A DNA stretch of 62,339 nucleotides from SHZL01 sp035292625 (lineage in GTDB: Bacteria; Pseudomonadota; Gammaproteobacteria; Xanthomonadales; SZUA-36), in assembly GCA_035292625.1 (NCBI GenBank), contig DATDPS010000253.1:1-62339 (forward strand), in the 5' to 3' direction. Positions 51,744-61,333 of this stretch are shown one piece after another. The notes below the pieces were generated by a model. It searched no databases. It saw only the letters and a program-made list of their open reading frames with translations, and was not told the DNA's origin. The translations under genes and the position numbers were made by a program. Position 1 is the stretch's first letter, and each line of letters opens with the position of its first letter.

Positions 51744-52991
51744 TCAGGCCGGGACGCGTTCGCGCAGGCAGGAAGCCCACAGGCCAGCCAGGAACCAGCA
51801 AAGCGACGAAGTATAGGTGCCGTACAGGGCGAAGTGCGAGTTGAGGGGAAACAGGATCAGTCCCAGCGCCAGCACGAAAGGAAATGCGTCCTGGCGCTGC
51901 GCTGGCGCCGACCGTTTCCAGCCGCGGATAGCCAGCAGCAAGCCCAGCACCAGGCCGATAAGTCCGATGCTGCCGGTGTCCGCGGCCACCTCGAGCACGA
52001 TATTGTGCGCATGGGTAGCGCCAGATCTGCCGCCCGACTTGGCGATGTGGATGTCATCCTTTGCGGCGTAGACCATGTAGGCCGCGGGGAAAGCACGCAC
52101 CCCCACGCCGTTGACCGGGTTCTGGCGGTACATTTCCAGTGCGGTAATGAATATCGGCACGCGCTCCGATGACGCATAGTCGATGGACTTTCCCGTGCCT
52201 TCGTACACGGCGCGGGTCAGCGCCACGCGTTGCTGGAACAGCGGCGAAGCGAGGTAACTTCCCGCCGCGATCAACACGGCCAGCAAGGGCACGGTCAGCA
52301 TGGTGCGGCGCAGCTCATGGTTCTCCCGTTTCAGCATCAGCACGAAATACACGACCAGCACGACGGCCATGCTGAGCCAGCCGGAGCGCATGCCGGAGAT
52401 CATCACCGCGCCCAAAATCAGGGTAAATGATAAAGCCCAGGCCCAACTCGGCCATTCACGCCGCGCATACTCGAGCAACAGAGGGGAGAGCATGGCGAGG
52501 GTTGGGCCATAAAACTGGTACTTCACCATGAACAGGGCGTTGAGCCGGTCCGGATGCATGCTGATGCCAAAGATGTCACTGCCCAGCAGTAGTTGGATAA
52601 AGCCATCTACCGCCCAAAACACGAGCAGGTACGACGACCAGCGCAGCACTCTCCAGCGCGCCGAGGGGGCATGCAGCAAGGCGGCCATGGCCAGCCCGGC
52701 GGCGAGAAAGCGTAAAGCGGCCAGGCTCTGGGTCCAGCTTTTCTCCGGCGCCATGGAGTCGATGCTGGACAAGACCATGGGTAGCCAGAAACACAGGAAC
52801 AAGGGCAACAGCAGAGGTACTGACCGGCGCATCGATTGGCGATGCTGCTCGCTGCGTAACAGGAAGATCAGGGCCAGCGCAAACAGGGACAAGGGAATTT
52901 CTGACCAGCGCCCAAAGGGCAGCAGGGCGATGAACAGCACGGCGGTCCAGCTGGGCCATTCCAACTGCAGTCGCCGAATGAATACCTTCAT
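51744..52991 (-). CDS. O-antigen ligase/polymerase family protein (WaaL/Wzy_C)
   Basis: A 415-aa polytopic membrane protein with about ten to twelve hydrophobic segments. The large periplasmic loop carries NPVNGVGVRAFPAAYMVYAA and THAHNIVLEVAADTGSIGLIG, the Wzy_C/WaaL signature with its conserved His. It probably joins O-antigen or another glycan to lipid A-core. Its ATG overlaps the stop of the upstream glycosyltransferase gene. Confidence 0.85.
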   Translation of the reverse strand: MKVFIRRLQLEWPSWTAVLFIALLPFGRWSEIPLSLFALALIFLLRSEQHRQSMRRSVPLLLPLFLCFWLPMVLSSIDSMAPEKSWTQSLAALRFLAAGLAMAALLHAPSARWRVLRWSSYLLVFWAVDGFIQLLLGSDIFGISMHPDRLNALFMVKYQFYGPTLAMLSPLLLEYARREWPSWAWALSFTLILGAVMISGMRSGWLSMAVVLVVYFVLMLKRENHELRRTMLTVPLLAVLIAAGSYLASPLFQQRVALTRAVYEGTGKSIDYASSERVPIFITALEMYRQNPVNGVGVRAFPAAYMVYAAKDDIHIAKSGGRSGATHAHNIVLEVAADTGSIGLIGLVLGLLLAIRGWKRSAPAQRQDAFPFVLALGLILFPLNSHFALYGTYTSSLCWFLAGLWASCLRERVPA

Positions 52992-54112
52992 GGTTTGGCT
53001 CCCTGGGCTGCGCCCTTATAAACGGATTGGTAAAGTTCCAGGGTGCGTTGCATCGAATCCTCCAACAGAAAAGCTGTGCTGGGCGGCACCCTGGGCGGGT
53101 TTTGCAGGAATTCGCGGGTACGTGCCAGCAAAACCAGCGGGTTATCCGGCGGGATCGCGCCCGCGGGAAACATTTTTGCCAGGACTTCCTGCACTCCGCC
53201 GTGATTCCAGCCAATGGCCGGCACTCCCAGGCGCAGAGCTTCGGGGACGGTCCGGCCAAACGCCTCCGGCGGATCGCTGCACAGGCTGAACACAATCTCA
53301 GAGGCGGACAGCCAGTCGCGGATATCCAGCCGTGCACCGGTAAAAGTGATGCGGTCCAGTACGCCGCTGCGCTCGGCCAGACCTTCCAGTTCGCTACGGT
53401 AGCGTGAACCGGGCCTTGCCTGCCCAATCACCACGCCATGGACATCCGGAAAATCACTGGACAGCGCCGCGATCAACTCGATGAAAACACTGTGCCCTTT
53501 GTAGCGCGAGAGCCTTCCGGGCAGGCACAGCAGACGTTTTGCGCGCAGCTCGGGAAACTCAGCAAAGGTGTGGCTGAACCAGTCATCGCCAGGCCGGTAC
53601 TGATAGGGAAACGACTGCGGGCTGGTGCCGCCGTGGATGGTGACGACACGCGCCGGGTCACTGACCGGATAGTTGCGCAAGGTGTATTGGCGAATGTGAT
53701 CGGAAACGGCCACTACCCGGTCAGCCTGCGCCATGATGGCGCTGTAGCTGTTGACCGAGTAATGACCGTGCATGCTGGTGATGAACGCCGGCCGCTCGCC
53801 GCGGGCCAATCGGCGCAGAGCCAGACGGCAGATCCAGGCGGGCAGGCGCGAATGCACATGCACCACGTCCGGCCGTTCCCGTTTCATCCAGTCGGCGAGG
53901 TGCTTGATATAGAGCAACGTGACCGGGCTCTTTTTCCCCAGGGGCCATTCAACGCGGGCGGCGCCGCAGGCATCGATGCGCTGCTGCAGCGGGCCCCCGG
54001 CGGAGATCACCGTGACCCGGTGGCCGGCCCGAACCAGGAACTCGGACAGCTCGGTGGCAACCAGCTCTGATCCGCCCAGGTTCAGTGATACCAGGGCCTG
54101 GGCGATATGCAT
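52988..54112 (-). CDS. Glycosyltransferase family 4
   Basis: A 374-aa GT-B glycosyltransferase. The ATG at 54112 gives MHIAQALVSLNLGGSELVATELSEFL, a typical GT4 N-terminal glycine loop; GTG 54121 is an alternative. Donor-site motifs are LLCLPGRLSRYKGHSVFIELI and EAFGRTVPEALRLGVPAIGWNHGGVQEVL, containing the EX7E pattern. Likely involved in LPS core or surface glycan synthesis with the adjacent ligase. The sugar cannot be told. Confidence 0.88.
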   Translation of the reverse strand: MHIAQALVSLNLGGSELVATELSEFLVRAGHRVTVISAGGPLQQRIDACGAARVEWPLGKKSPVTLLYIKHLADWMKRERPDVVHVHSRLPAWICRLALRRLARGERPAFITSMHGHYSVNSYSAIMAQADRVVAVSDHIRQYTLRNYPVSDPARVVTIHGGTSPQSFPYQYRPGDDWFSHTFAEFPELRAKRLLCLPGRLSRYKGHSVFIELIAALSSDFPDVHGVVIGQARPGSRYRSELEGLAERSGVLDRITFTGARLDIRDWLSASEIVFSLCSDPPEAFGRTVPEALRLGVPAIGWNHGGVQEVLAKMFPAGAIPPDNPLVLLARTREFLQNPPRVPPSTAFLLEDSMQRTLELYQSVYKGAAQGAKP

Positions 54113-54136
54113 GGCGCACACTCGATGGCGGAGGAT

Positions 54137-54346
54137 TCAGTCAAGCAATTCGTAACGCGCGCTGCAATAAGGACAGGTCGCCTGGCCGGTTTCCTCAATG
54201 GGCAGGTAGACGCGCGGGTGGGAGTTCCACAGCTTCTGCCCGGCTGTCGGGCAGGACAGGGGAAGGTCTTTGCGGCTGACCGTGTAGACGGTTTTGGTGC
54301 TGGCATCGTCCAGTGTTGGATCAGCGGCGTCTGTGGCGTGTGTCAC
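54137..54346 (-). CDS. zf-CHCC zinc-finger protein
   Basis: A 69-aa protein with the CHCC zinc finger: LSCPTAGQKLWNSHPRVYLPIEETGQATCPYCSARYEL. Homologues include the NDUFS6-like family in bacteria. The start is GTG 54346 with GGAGA seven bases upstream. It stands alone between the glycosyltransferase and glnE. Confidence 0.85.
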   Translation of the reverse strand: MTHATDAADPTLDDASTKTVYTVSRKDLPLSCPTAGQKLWNSHPRVYLPIEETGQATCPYCSARYELLD

Positions 54347-54479
54347 GATGAATCTCCGAAAAGCGCAACGGCACTGGATGGTTTGCTCGTTTTGAACCGC
54401 CTATTCTACGGCACAGTGGCAGGTGGCTGTCAGCAAAATCTGGGCCGCAGAAAATGGATATGGCCCTGGCCCGGCCAAT

Positions 54480-57236
54480 TCAGGAAGCTGCTTGAGGACT
54501 AGCCCCGAACAGGCGGTCAAAGATGGCCGCTGCCTGGGAACTTTCGATGCGCTGCAGGTGTTCTCCAGGCACCAGGACCTCCAGCATGCGTTGCTGCTGC
54601 AGGGCTTGCGCCGTGTGTTCCAGGACCCGGGCATCGGCCGACACCAGCCAGCCCAGATCGGCCAGGCACCGCAGCAGCTCCAGGGTGGATGTGCTGGCGA
54701 CCACCTCAGGGTGCCGGGGGGCATTCACGAGCACGCCGAACTGGACGATGAACTCGATATCCACCAGGCCACCCGGCTGGTGCTTGGGCGGTGCGTCCGC
54801 GGTCTCCGTACCCGCGTGTTCCTGCGCCATCCGGACGCGCATGTCGTGCAGGTCTGCCCGCAGCCGTTCGGTTTCGCGCGGGCGCGCAAGCACGTCTCGC
54901 CTGATGCGGGCAAACCGCTCACCAGTTTCAGCATTGCCAGCGACAAAACGGGCGCGGGTCAGGGCCTGCAACTCCCAGGTCCAGGCGGCCTTGCACTGGT
55001 ACTCGGCAAAACTATCCAGGGAGCTGACCAGCGAGCCGGCCCTGCCGTTGGGGCGCAGCCGGGTATCAACCGGGTAAAGTCGCCCCGAAGGGGTCATAAC
55101 GGTGAGAAAACTCAGCAGTCGTTGTGCCAGGCGGGCGTAATAGCGTTCGGCGGGCAGGCTGCGCTGGCCGTCAGAACTACCCTCATGGCCATCAAACAGA
55201 AAGACCAGATCCAGGTCTGATTCATAGCCGGGCTCGAGCCCACCCAGGCTACCGTAAGCGACCAGGGCGAGGCTGTTGCCGGCGCCGTCTTCCAGGACCG
55301 GACCGGCGGGTGGCATGCGGCCATGCCGCGATTCGATTTCCGCCGTGGCCAGGTCGAGCACGCCCTGCAGTATGGCGCCCGCCAGATTGGCCAGCCCGGT
55401 CTGGGCCCCCGCGCAGTCGATGGCGCCATCCAGCTGGGCCACCGCAATGCGCAGCGAAGTGGCGAGCTTGAGGTAGTTGAGCCCGGCCAGCACTGTTTCG
55501 GTTTCCTGCGCAGCGGCCATCAGGCGGCGGACGCTTTGAACCAGGTCGGACAATGCCGGGATCTGGCGCCCCAGCGAGGGGTCGATCAACTCGTCCAGCA
55601 GCGCGGGGAAGCGGATCACCCATGCCGCAACCCACTCGCTGCGTGCGAACAATTCGATCATGCGGTCGAGCGCGGGCGCATTTTGCACCAGCAGGACAAG
55701 GTAAGCGCTGCGCTGGCTGATCGCCACCACCAGGTTATAAAGCCTGTTCAGGCTGCGGTCGTCGAGTGCGCGCCGGTCCAGGCGATGCAGCAGCACCGGC
55801 ATGAACTGGTCCAGCCGGCGCTGTGCGCGTTGGCTCAGCGCGAGGCGCTCCAGGCTGCGCAGGAATACCGACATGGGCTTTTCATCCAATGGCCCGGACT
55901 CTGCCCTCGTAGCCTGGCGATCGGTTTGCAGGTGGCGCCAGGCCTCGACCCACCGCGGTTCCGGGCTGGGCGCGGCCTGGGAAGGGAAGATCAATTGAAA
56001 GCGTTGCGTGACGCTGGCGCGCACCGCGTCCAGATTCCGCAGCATCGCCGCTTCGTCTGCCTCGCCCATGGCTCGCGTCAGCCGTTTCAGATCCTGGCCC
56101 GCCGGAAGGCTGTGGGTTTGCTGGTCGCGCAAAGCCTGCAGGCGATTTTCCAGGCGCCGCAGGTAGACATAATCCGCCCGAATCTCCCGCAGCGCTTTTT
56201 GGTCCAGCAGGCCCAGGGTTCCGATGCCCAGCAGGCTCTGCAGCAGCGAGGGCGTCTGCAATTCCAGGTCACGGCCCCCGCGCAGCAACTGGAAGCATTG
56301 CGCCAGGAACTCGATCTCACGGATTCCGCCCGGCCCGCGCTTGATGTCGTCAACGCGGTCACGGCGCCTGGCATCATCGCTGACCGCGGCATGCATGTCC
56401 TGCAGCGCCTCGACCGCGGTGAAATCGATGTAGCGGCGGTAGACGAAGGGCCGGACGCGCTCCATCAACTCCGTCCCCAGGGTAAGGTCACCGGCAACCG
56501 GCCGCGCCTTGATCAGCGCGTAGCGTTCCCAGTCACGGCCTTCACGCTGGTAATACTGTTCCAGCGCCGCCAGGCTCGGACACAGTGGCCCGGAATCGCC
56601 AAAAGGCCGCAACCGGGTATCCACGCGGAAACAGAAACCCTCTTCGATGACATCCGACAGGCTGCAAATTACGGCACGGGCGAGCCGGTTAAAGTACTCT
56701 TCGCTGGACAAAGCGCGCCGTCCGCCACCCCGGCATTCGCCGCTGCCGCCATGACAGAAAATAATGTCGATGTCGGATGAAAGGTTGAGCTCCCCGCCAC
56801 CGAATTTACCCAATCCAATGACCGTCAGTTGCTGTTCCAGGCCGTGTTCATCGAAGGGTGCGCCGAACTTTTCCTGCAATAGGAGGCTGTTGCCGGTGAT
56901 GGCGGCCGAGAGGCAGATTTCGGCCAGAACGGTGAGGTCACTGAAGGTCTCGTCCAGCGTGGAAAGGAGGCTCAGGTCGCGCCAGATGATGCGCAGCATT
57001 TGCCGGTTGCGGAAATGCCGCAAGCCGCTGTCGAGGCCGTGATAAGCGATCTCCGCGGTTAATTCAGCAGTGCTTGGGGGGAAGTGTTCGTCCAGGCTGC
57101 CCGCCCAGTCTGGATGCCGGTCCAGCAGGCCGGCGGCAAACGGGCTGCAATAACGAAGATGCTCCAGGCGCAATCCTGCCGGCAGCGGAACCGGGGACAC
57201 TTCTTCCCAGCGTGGAATTGTATTGGCCTCAGGCAT
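54480..57236 (-). CDS. glnE: Glutamine synthetase adenylyltransferase/deadenylylase GlnE
   Basis: Controls glutamine synthetase by adding or removing AMP. The ATG at 57236 gives 918 aa; an earlier Met at 57419 falls inside the upstream promoter area. Two nucleotidyltransferase domains are visible: GLGKFGGGELNLSSDIDIIF in the N-terminal half and YGSLGGLEPGYESDLDLVFLF in the C-terminal half, each with a Sxx-DxD active site. GPGGIREIEFLAQCFQL and GGLVDIEFIVQF mark the helical linker regions. Confidence 0.96.
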   Translation of the reverse strand: MPEANTIPRWEEVSPVPLPAGLRLEHLRYCSPFAAGLLDRHPDWAGSLDEHFPPSTAELTAEIAYHGLDSGLRHFRNRQMLRIIWRDLSLLSTLDETFSDLTVLAEICLSAAITGNSLLLQEKFGAPFDEHGLEQQLTVIGLGKFGGGELNLSSDIDIIFCHGGSGECRGGGRRALSSEEYFNRLARAVICSLSDVIEEGFCFRVDTRLRPFGDSGPLCPSLAALEQYYQREGRDWERYALIKARPVAGDLTLGTELMERVRPFVYRRYIDFTAVEALQDMHAAVSDDARRRDRVDDIKRGPGGIREIEFLAQCFQLLRGGRDLELQTPSLLQSLLGIGTLGLLDQKALREIRADYVYLRRLENRLQALRDQQTHSLPAGQDLKRLTRAMGEADEAAMLRNLDAVRASVTQRFQLIFPSQAAPSPEPRWVEAWRHLQTDRQATRAESGPLDEKPMSVFLRSLERLALSQRAQRRLDQFMPVLLHRLDRRALDDRSLNRLYNLVVAISQRSAYLVLLVQNAPALDRMIELFARSEWVAAWVIRFPALLDELIDPSLGRQIPALSDLVQSVRRLMAAAQETETVLAGLNYLKLATSLRIAVAQLDGAIDCAGAQTGLANLAGAILQGVLDLATAEIESRHGRMPPAGPVLEDGAGNSLALVAYGSLGGLEPGYESDLDLVFLFDGHEGSSDGQRSLPAERYYARLAQRLLSFLTVMTPSGRLYPVDTRLRPNGRAGSLVSSLDSFAEYQCKAAWTWELQALTRARFVAGNAETGERFARIRRDVLARPRETERLRADLHDMRVRMAQEHAGTETADAPPKHQPGGLVDIEFIVQFGVLVNAPRHPEVVASTSTLELLRCLADLGWLVSADARVLEHTAQALQQQRMLEVLVPGEHLQRIESSQAAAIFDRLFGASPQAAS

Positions 57237-57312
57237 CGTGGGATTATAGGGGCGCAAGCTGAAAACGCGCGAATTCAGGTCACCGTAATTCACCGCCCGC
57301 CGGAGTTTTTCA

Positions 57313-59256
57313 ATGCGCACTGTATCGTGGCTGCTATTAACGGTTTTGTTTCTGGTCGCCTGCGGCCCCGGGCCCGATCCCGATCCCGAAGAGCAGGATG
57401 CGGCCGTCAAGAGCACCATGGCCGAAAATGAAATCGCGGCGACAGCGGCTGCCCCATATGAGCCTGCCCACGATTATTTTTCATTTGCCAATACCCGGGA
57501 ATTCACCACCCGTCACCTGGACCTGGAGCTGGAGGTCGATTTCCAGGCCAGCCAGTTGCGCGGCCAGGCCACCCTGCACATGCGCCGCATCGACCCCAAC
57601 GCAGGTCAAATCATTTTCGACAGCCAGGGCCTGGTGGTGACGGCCGTGCACTGGCTGCAACCCGGCATGCAGCCGCTTGAGCTGGCCTGGCAACCGGGCG
57701 GGACTGACCCGGTTCGCGGCACGGCCCTGATCATCGGCCTGCCGGGGGATTTTCAAGCCGAAGATGAATTCCAGGTACGCATCGCATACCACACCGGGCC
57801 GGAGGCCTCGGCGCTCATGTGGTTGCCGCCCGAACTGACCGCGGGCAAGAAGCACCCGTTCATGTTCACGCAGTCGCAGTCGATCCATGCCCGTAGCTGG
57901 ATCCCTTTGCAGGACACACCATCAATGCGCATCACCTATGCGGCCCAGATCAAAACGCCAGCTGGACTGTTGGCGCTGATGAGCGCGGACAACGACCCCC
58001 TGGCGGAGCGGGATGGAAGTTATCGCTTTTCCATGCCACAGGCCATTCCACCCTACCTGTTGGCGCTGGCGGTGGGTAATGTGTTTTTTGAGTCGTTTGG
58101 CGAAGACACGGGCGTGTACGCGGAACCCGAAGTACTGGCGGCGGCGGCCCATGAGTTTGCCGATACCCAGGCCATGCTGGACGTCGCAGAAAACATTTAT
58201 GGCCCCTATCAGTGGGGGCGCTACGATTTGCTGATCCTGCCGCCCAGCTTTCCCTTCGGCGGGATGGAAAATCCGCGCCTGTCGTTTATCACTCCAACCG
58301 TCCTGGCCGGTGATCGCAGCCTGACCTCGCTGATTGCACATGAGTTGGCGCATTCCTGGTCGGGCAACCTGGTCAGCAACGCTACCTGGCGCGATATCTG
58401 GCTGAACGAGGGAACCACCTCCTATCTCGAAGCCCGCCTGATGGAAGTTTTGTACGGCAGGGAGCGCGCAGATGAAGAGCGATTGCTGTCCTACCAGGAT
58501 TTGCTGGAGAAATTGAACACCGTGCCGGCTGCCATGCAAGCCCTGGCGCCGAGGTTCGACACGGGCGACCCCGATGTGGGCCAGGATGGGCTGGAGTATT
58601 CCAAGGGCCAGTTACTGCTGGAAAACCTGGAAGGCGTGTTTGGCCGGGAAGTTTTTGATGAGTACATGGCGGGTTATTTCAGGCAATTCGCCATGCAGGC
58701 CATTGGCAGCGAACAATTTCTCGACTACGCCGATGTAAACCTGTTGCAGAAATATCCAGGCAAGTACACCCGGGGCCAGCTGGAGCAGTGGCTGTACCAA
58801 CCCGGCCTGCCGGCGGATGCCGCTGCGCCGACGTCGGTCAGCCTGGAGCGGGCTGCCGCGGCTGCCGCGGCATGGTCCAGTGGCGAGCTGCCTGTTGGCG
58901 AACTGCCATACGAAGAGTGGAGCCCGCAGGCCACGGTGTATTTCATCAAGGCTCTGCCGCCTACGCTGACGTCGGAGCAGTTGCGTGAACTGGATGAAGG
59001 GCTCGGCCTCAGCCAATCCGGAAATGCGGAAATCGCGCGGGCCTGGTTCATGCAGGTGGCGGCGCGCCGGCACCTGCCGGCCTACGCAGCCATGCGCGCT
59101 TACCTGGGCAGTTATGGCCGCACCCGCCTGGTGAAACCCGTGTACGAAGCGCTGGTGAAGAACGGCCAGGACAGGGGTCTGGCAAAAACAATTTTTGCGG
59201 AAGTGAACTCCACCTATCACCCGCTGACGGTGGCGGAGATCCAGCGTTTGTTCTGA
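57313..59256 (+). CDS. M1-family aminopeptidase lipoprotein (LTA4 hydrolase-like)
   Basis: A 647-aa metallopeptidase. The signal peptide with lipobox LVAC (Cys17) makes it a lipoprotein. The substrate motif GGMENP, the zinc site HELAHSWSG with the distal Glu in NEGTTSYLE, and an alpha-helical C-terminal domain match leukotriene A4 hydrolase-type M1 enzymes. It probably trims peptides in the periplasm. It diverges from glnE and is followed by a small gene 34 bp later. Confidence 0.93.
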   Translation: MRTVSWLLLTVLFLVACGPGPDPDPEEQDAAVKSTMAENEIAATAAAPYEPAHDYFSFANTREFTTRHLDLELEVDFQASQLRGQATLHMRRIDPNAGQIIFDSQGLVVTAVHWLQPGMQPLELAWQPGGTDPVRGTALIIGLPGDFQAEDEFQVRIAYHTGPEASALMWLPPELTAGKKHPFMFTQSQSIHARSWIPLQDTPSMRITYAAQIKTPAGLLALMSADNDPLAERDGSYRFSMPQAIPPYLLALAVGNVFFESFGEDTGVYAEPEVLAAAAHEFADTQAMLDVAENIYGPYQWGRYDLLILPPSFPFGGMENPRLSFITPTVLAGDRSLTSLIAHELAHSWSGNLVSNATWRDIWLNEGTTSYLEARLMEVLYGRERADEERLLSYQDLLEKLNTVPAAMQALAPRFDTGDPDVGQDGLEYSKGQLLLENLEGVFGREVFDEYMAGYFRQFAMQAIGSEQFLDYADVNLLQKYPGKYTRGQLEQWLYQPGLPADAAAPTSVSLERAAAAAAAWSSGELPVGELPYEEWSPQATVYFIKALPPTLTSEQLRELDEGLGLSQSGNAEIARAWFMQVAARRHLPAYAAMRAYLGSYGRTRLVKPVYEALVKNGQDRGLAKTIFAEVNSTYHPLTVAEIQRLF

Positions 59257-59290
59257 ACAGTATCAGTTTATTTGACCTGGGGAGCATGAC

Positions 59291-59455
59291 ATGAGGCATA
59301 TCGAAGTCAAACAAGTTGGGTGGCATGGGGCCAGTTTTGGCTCCGCCCTGGCCATGGCCATTTCATTCAACATCAACCATTCCCTCGGCTGGGCCATAGT
59401 GCATGGGCTGCTCTCCTGGTTTTACGTGATTTACTACGCCATCTTCGTCAATTAG
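59291..59455 (+). CDS. Small conserved-looking membrane protein (54 aa)
   Basis: The ATG at 59291 follows GGAGC and encodes 54 aa: MRHIEVKQVGWHGASFGSAL, a polar-to-hydrophobic middle with INHSLGWAIVHGLLSW, and FYVIYYAIFVN at the end. Two short hydrophobic stretches and several His and Trp residues are present. The flavoprotein gene starts 11 bp after its stop with the RBS overlapping it, so they are likely coupled. Function unknown. Confidence 0.7.
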   Translation: MRHIEVKQVGWHGASFGSALAMAISFNINHSLGWAIVHGLLSWFYVIYYAIFVN

Positions 59456-59466
59456 GAATTTTTTGC

Positions 59467-60711
59467 ATGCCCGGCTACTCCGGCTTCTCGCTGCTCGGTA
59501 ACGCCATACGCGGTCATCGCCGCTGGCCCCGGGCTTGGCGCGATGCCAAACCGAAGAAGAACTACGATGTCGTGGTGATCGGAGCGGGGGGGCACGGCCT
59601 GGCGACCGCTTACTACCTGGCCAGGTACCAGGGCGTGAAAAACGTCGCGGTGCTGGAAAAAGGCTGGCTCGGCAGCGGCAATTCCGGGCGCAACACCCAA
59701 GTATGCCGGTCGAACTACTTTTACCCGGCAAGCGGGGCGTTCTATGAACACTCGCTGAAGCTGTATGAAAACCTGGCCGGCGAACTCAACATGAACATCA
59801 TGTTCAGCCAGCGCGGCATCCTGGCGATCTGCAACAGCGCCCACGAGCTGGAACTCTACCGCCGCTGGGCCAATGCCGTTCAAATGAACGGCATCGATTC
59901 GGAAGTGCTGTCACGTGAACAGATAAAAAAACAGGTGCTACACATCAACCTCGATTGCCGCCTACCCATCTGGGGCGGTTTCATCCAGAAACGCGGCGGT
60001 ATCGCACGGCACGATGCAGTGGTGTGGGGTTATGCCCGGGCAGCGTCGGCGGCGGGCGTCGACATCATCCAGAACTGCGAAGTTACCGGGATGCTGAGCT
60101 CGGACAGCCGTGTCGTGGCCGTGGAGACCACCCGCGGCGCCATCGCCGCCGATCGTTTCGCCCTGTGTGTCGCTGGCCACAGCGGCCACCTGGCAGCCAT
60201 GGCAGGGCTGCGCCTGCCCATCAGCAGCGTGGCTCTGCAAGCGATGGTGACCGAACCAGTCAAACCTCTGTTCGACGTGGCGCTGATGTCGGCCCACATC
60301 CATGTCTATGTCAGCCAGACGGATCGCGGCGAGGTCCTGATCGGCGGCGGGGCTGATTTGTTCAACTCCTATGCCCAGCGCGGCGCCCTGGCGACACAGC
60401 GGGACACCCTGCAGGCCCTGCTGGAACTGCTGCCGGTTTTGGGGCGCTTGCGCCTGATGCGCCAATGGGCGGGCATTTGCGACATGGCCCCAGATGTCAG
60501 CCCCATCGTGGGAAAAACACCGGTGGAAAATCTGTTTGTTTCCACCGGCTGGGGCACCGGCGGTTACAAAGCCATCCCGGCGGGCGGGGACACCCTGGCG
60601 TATACCATCGTCAACGACGAACCTCATCGTCTGCTGAAACCCTTCCAGCTGGATCGCTTCGCCAGCGGACGAATGGTTGATGAAGGCGCGGCCTCGGGCG
60701 TGGCGCACTGA
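59467..60711 (+). CDS. Sarcosine oxidase beta subunit-like FAD oxidoreductase
   Basis: A 414-aa DAO-family flavoprotein closest to the beta subunit of heterotetrameric sarcosine oxidase. The FAD motif is VVVIGAGGHGLATAYYLA. SGRNTQVCRSNYFYP and the C-terminal STGWGTGGYKAIPAGGDTLAYTI are typical. The conserved beta-subunit tail (RFASGRMVDEGAASGVAH) is present. The delta, alpha and gamma subunit genes that normally follow are absent: the next gene is an unrelated secreted protein. It may act on another amine or with distant partners. Confidence 0.85.
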   Translation: MPGYSGFSLLGNAIRGHRRWPRAWRDAKPKKNYDVVVIGAGGHGLATAYYLARYQGVKNVAVLEKGWLGSGNSGRNTQVCRSNYFYPASGAFYEHSLKLYENLAGELNMNIMFSQRGILAICNSAHELELYRRWANAVQMNGIDSEVLSREQIKKQVLHINLDCRLPIWGGFIQKRGGIARHDAVVWGYARAASAAGVDIIQNCEVTGMLSSDSRVVAVETTRGAIAADRFALCVAGHSGHLAAMAGLRLPISSVALQAMVTEPVKPLFDVALMSAHIHVYVSQTDRGEVLIGGGADLFNSYAQRGALATQRDTLQALLELLPVLGRLRLMRQWAGICDMAPDVSPIVGKTPVENLFVSTGWGTGGYKAIPAGGDTLAYTIVNDEPHRLLKPFQLDRFASGRMVDEGAASGVAH

Positions 60712-60811
60712 CCCGGCCATTCATGTGCCATTCATGACGCGGGCGTATGATGGCAGCGACCAGGACGGCATTGGGCCGGTCTATGCGGGTACACCCCGGG
60801 GAGATGGTCTC

Positions 60812-61333
60812 ATGAACATGCACAGTTACGCGTTTGGTTTTTTCCTTCTTGTCATCCTTCAAGCAGCCGGCTTTGCAGCCCGGGCCGACGAGGCGCCCGG
60901 CAGCAGCGAACAACGCGCCGCCTGCGATGCGCGCTGCCGGGAAGACTACCAGAACAATGCTTCCGCACTGCAGGCCTGTCTGCGGAACTGCGGTGCTATT
61001 GGCCCGGCCAGCCCATGCGGTGCCATTGCGCCCGTCCACGAAGCGACCCATACCGCGCAACAGGCGGGCGCCGGGGCTGGGCCCGCTGCAGCAGCGACAA
61101 TCAACACCACCAGGAGCAACACGTTCAGGAATCAAGCAGGGACGGGTGATGCGACACCAGTGCAAGCAACAACGGTTAAAGGCAGCAAGAGTAACTCGGA
61201 TAACCGCCAGGCCAGTCCGGCCGTTCCGCCGGCACCGGTAGAGAGTGCAAACCTGAATTTGAGCAAAAGCAATATTAACGCGAGCCCGCCTGAAGGTGAG
61301 GGTACGACCGAGGATTCCGACGGCGACCGCTGA
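60812..61333 (+). CDS. Secreted low-complexity protein with paired CxxxC motifs
   Basis: A 173-aa protein of unrecognised family. ATG 60812 follows GGGAGATG and a signal peptide (AFGFFLLVILQAAGFAARA). The mature N terminus has CDARCREDYQNNASALQACLRNC, two CxxxC motifs on likely paired helices that could form disulfides. The rest is rich in Ser, Asn, Thr, Ala and Pro, with KGSKSNSDNR and NLSKSNINAS as loose repeats, and looks unfolded. The upstream ORF extension to 60677 overlaps the flavoprotein gene and is not needed. Confidence 0.6.
   Translation: MNMHSYAFGFFLLVILQAAGFAARADEAPGSSEQRAACDARCREDYQNNASALQACLRNCGAIGPASPCGAIAPVHEATHTAQQAGAGAGPAAAATINTTRSNTFRNQAGTGDATPVQATTVKGSKSNSDNRQASPAVPPAPVESANLNLSKSNINASPPEGEGTTEDSDGDR

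Noticed and set aside
55323..56780. 485-codon plus-strand ORF opposite glnE
   Set aside because: No start context and no recognisable domain; glnE motifs on the other strand explain the sequence.
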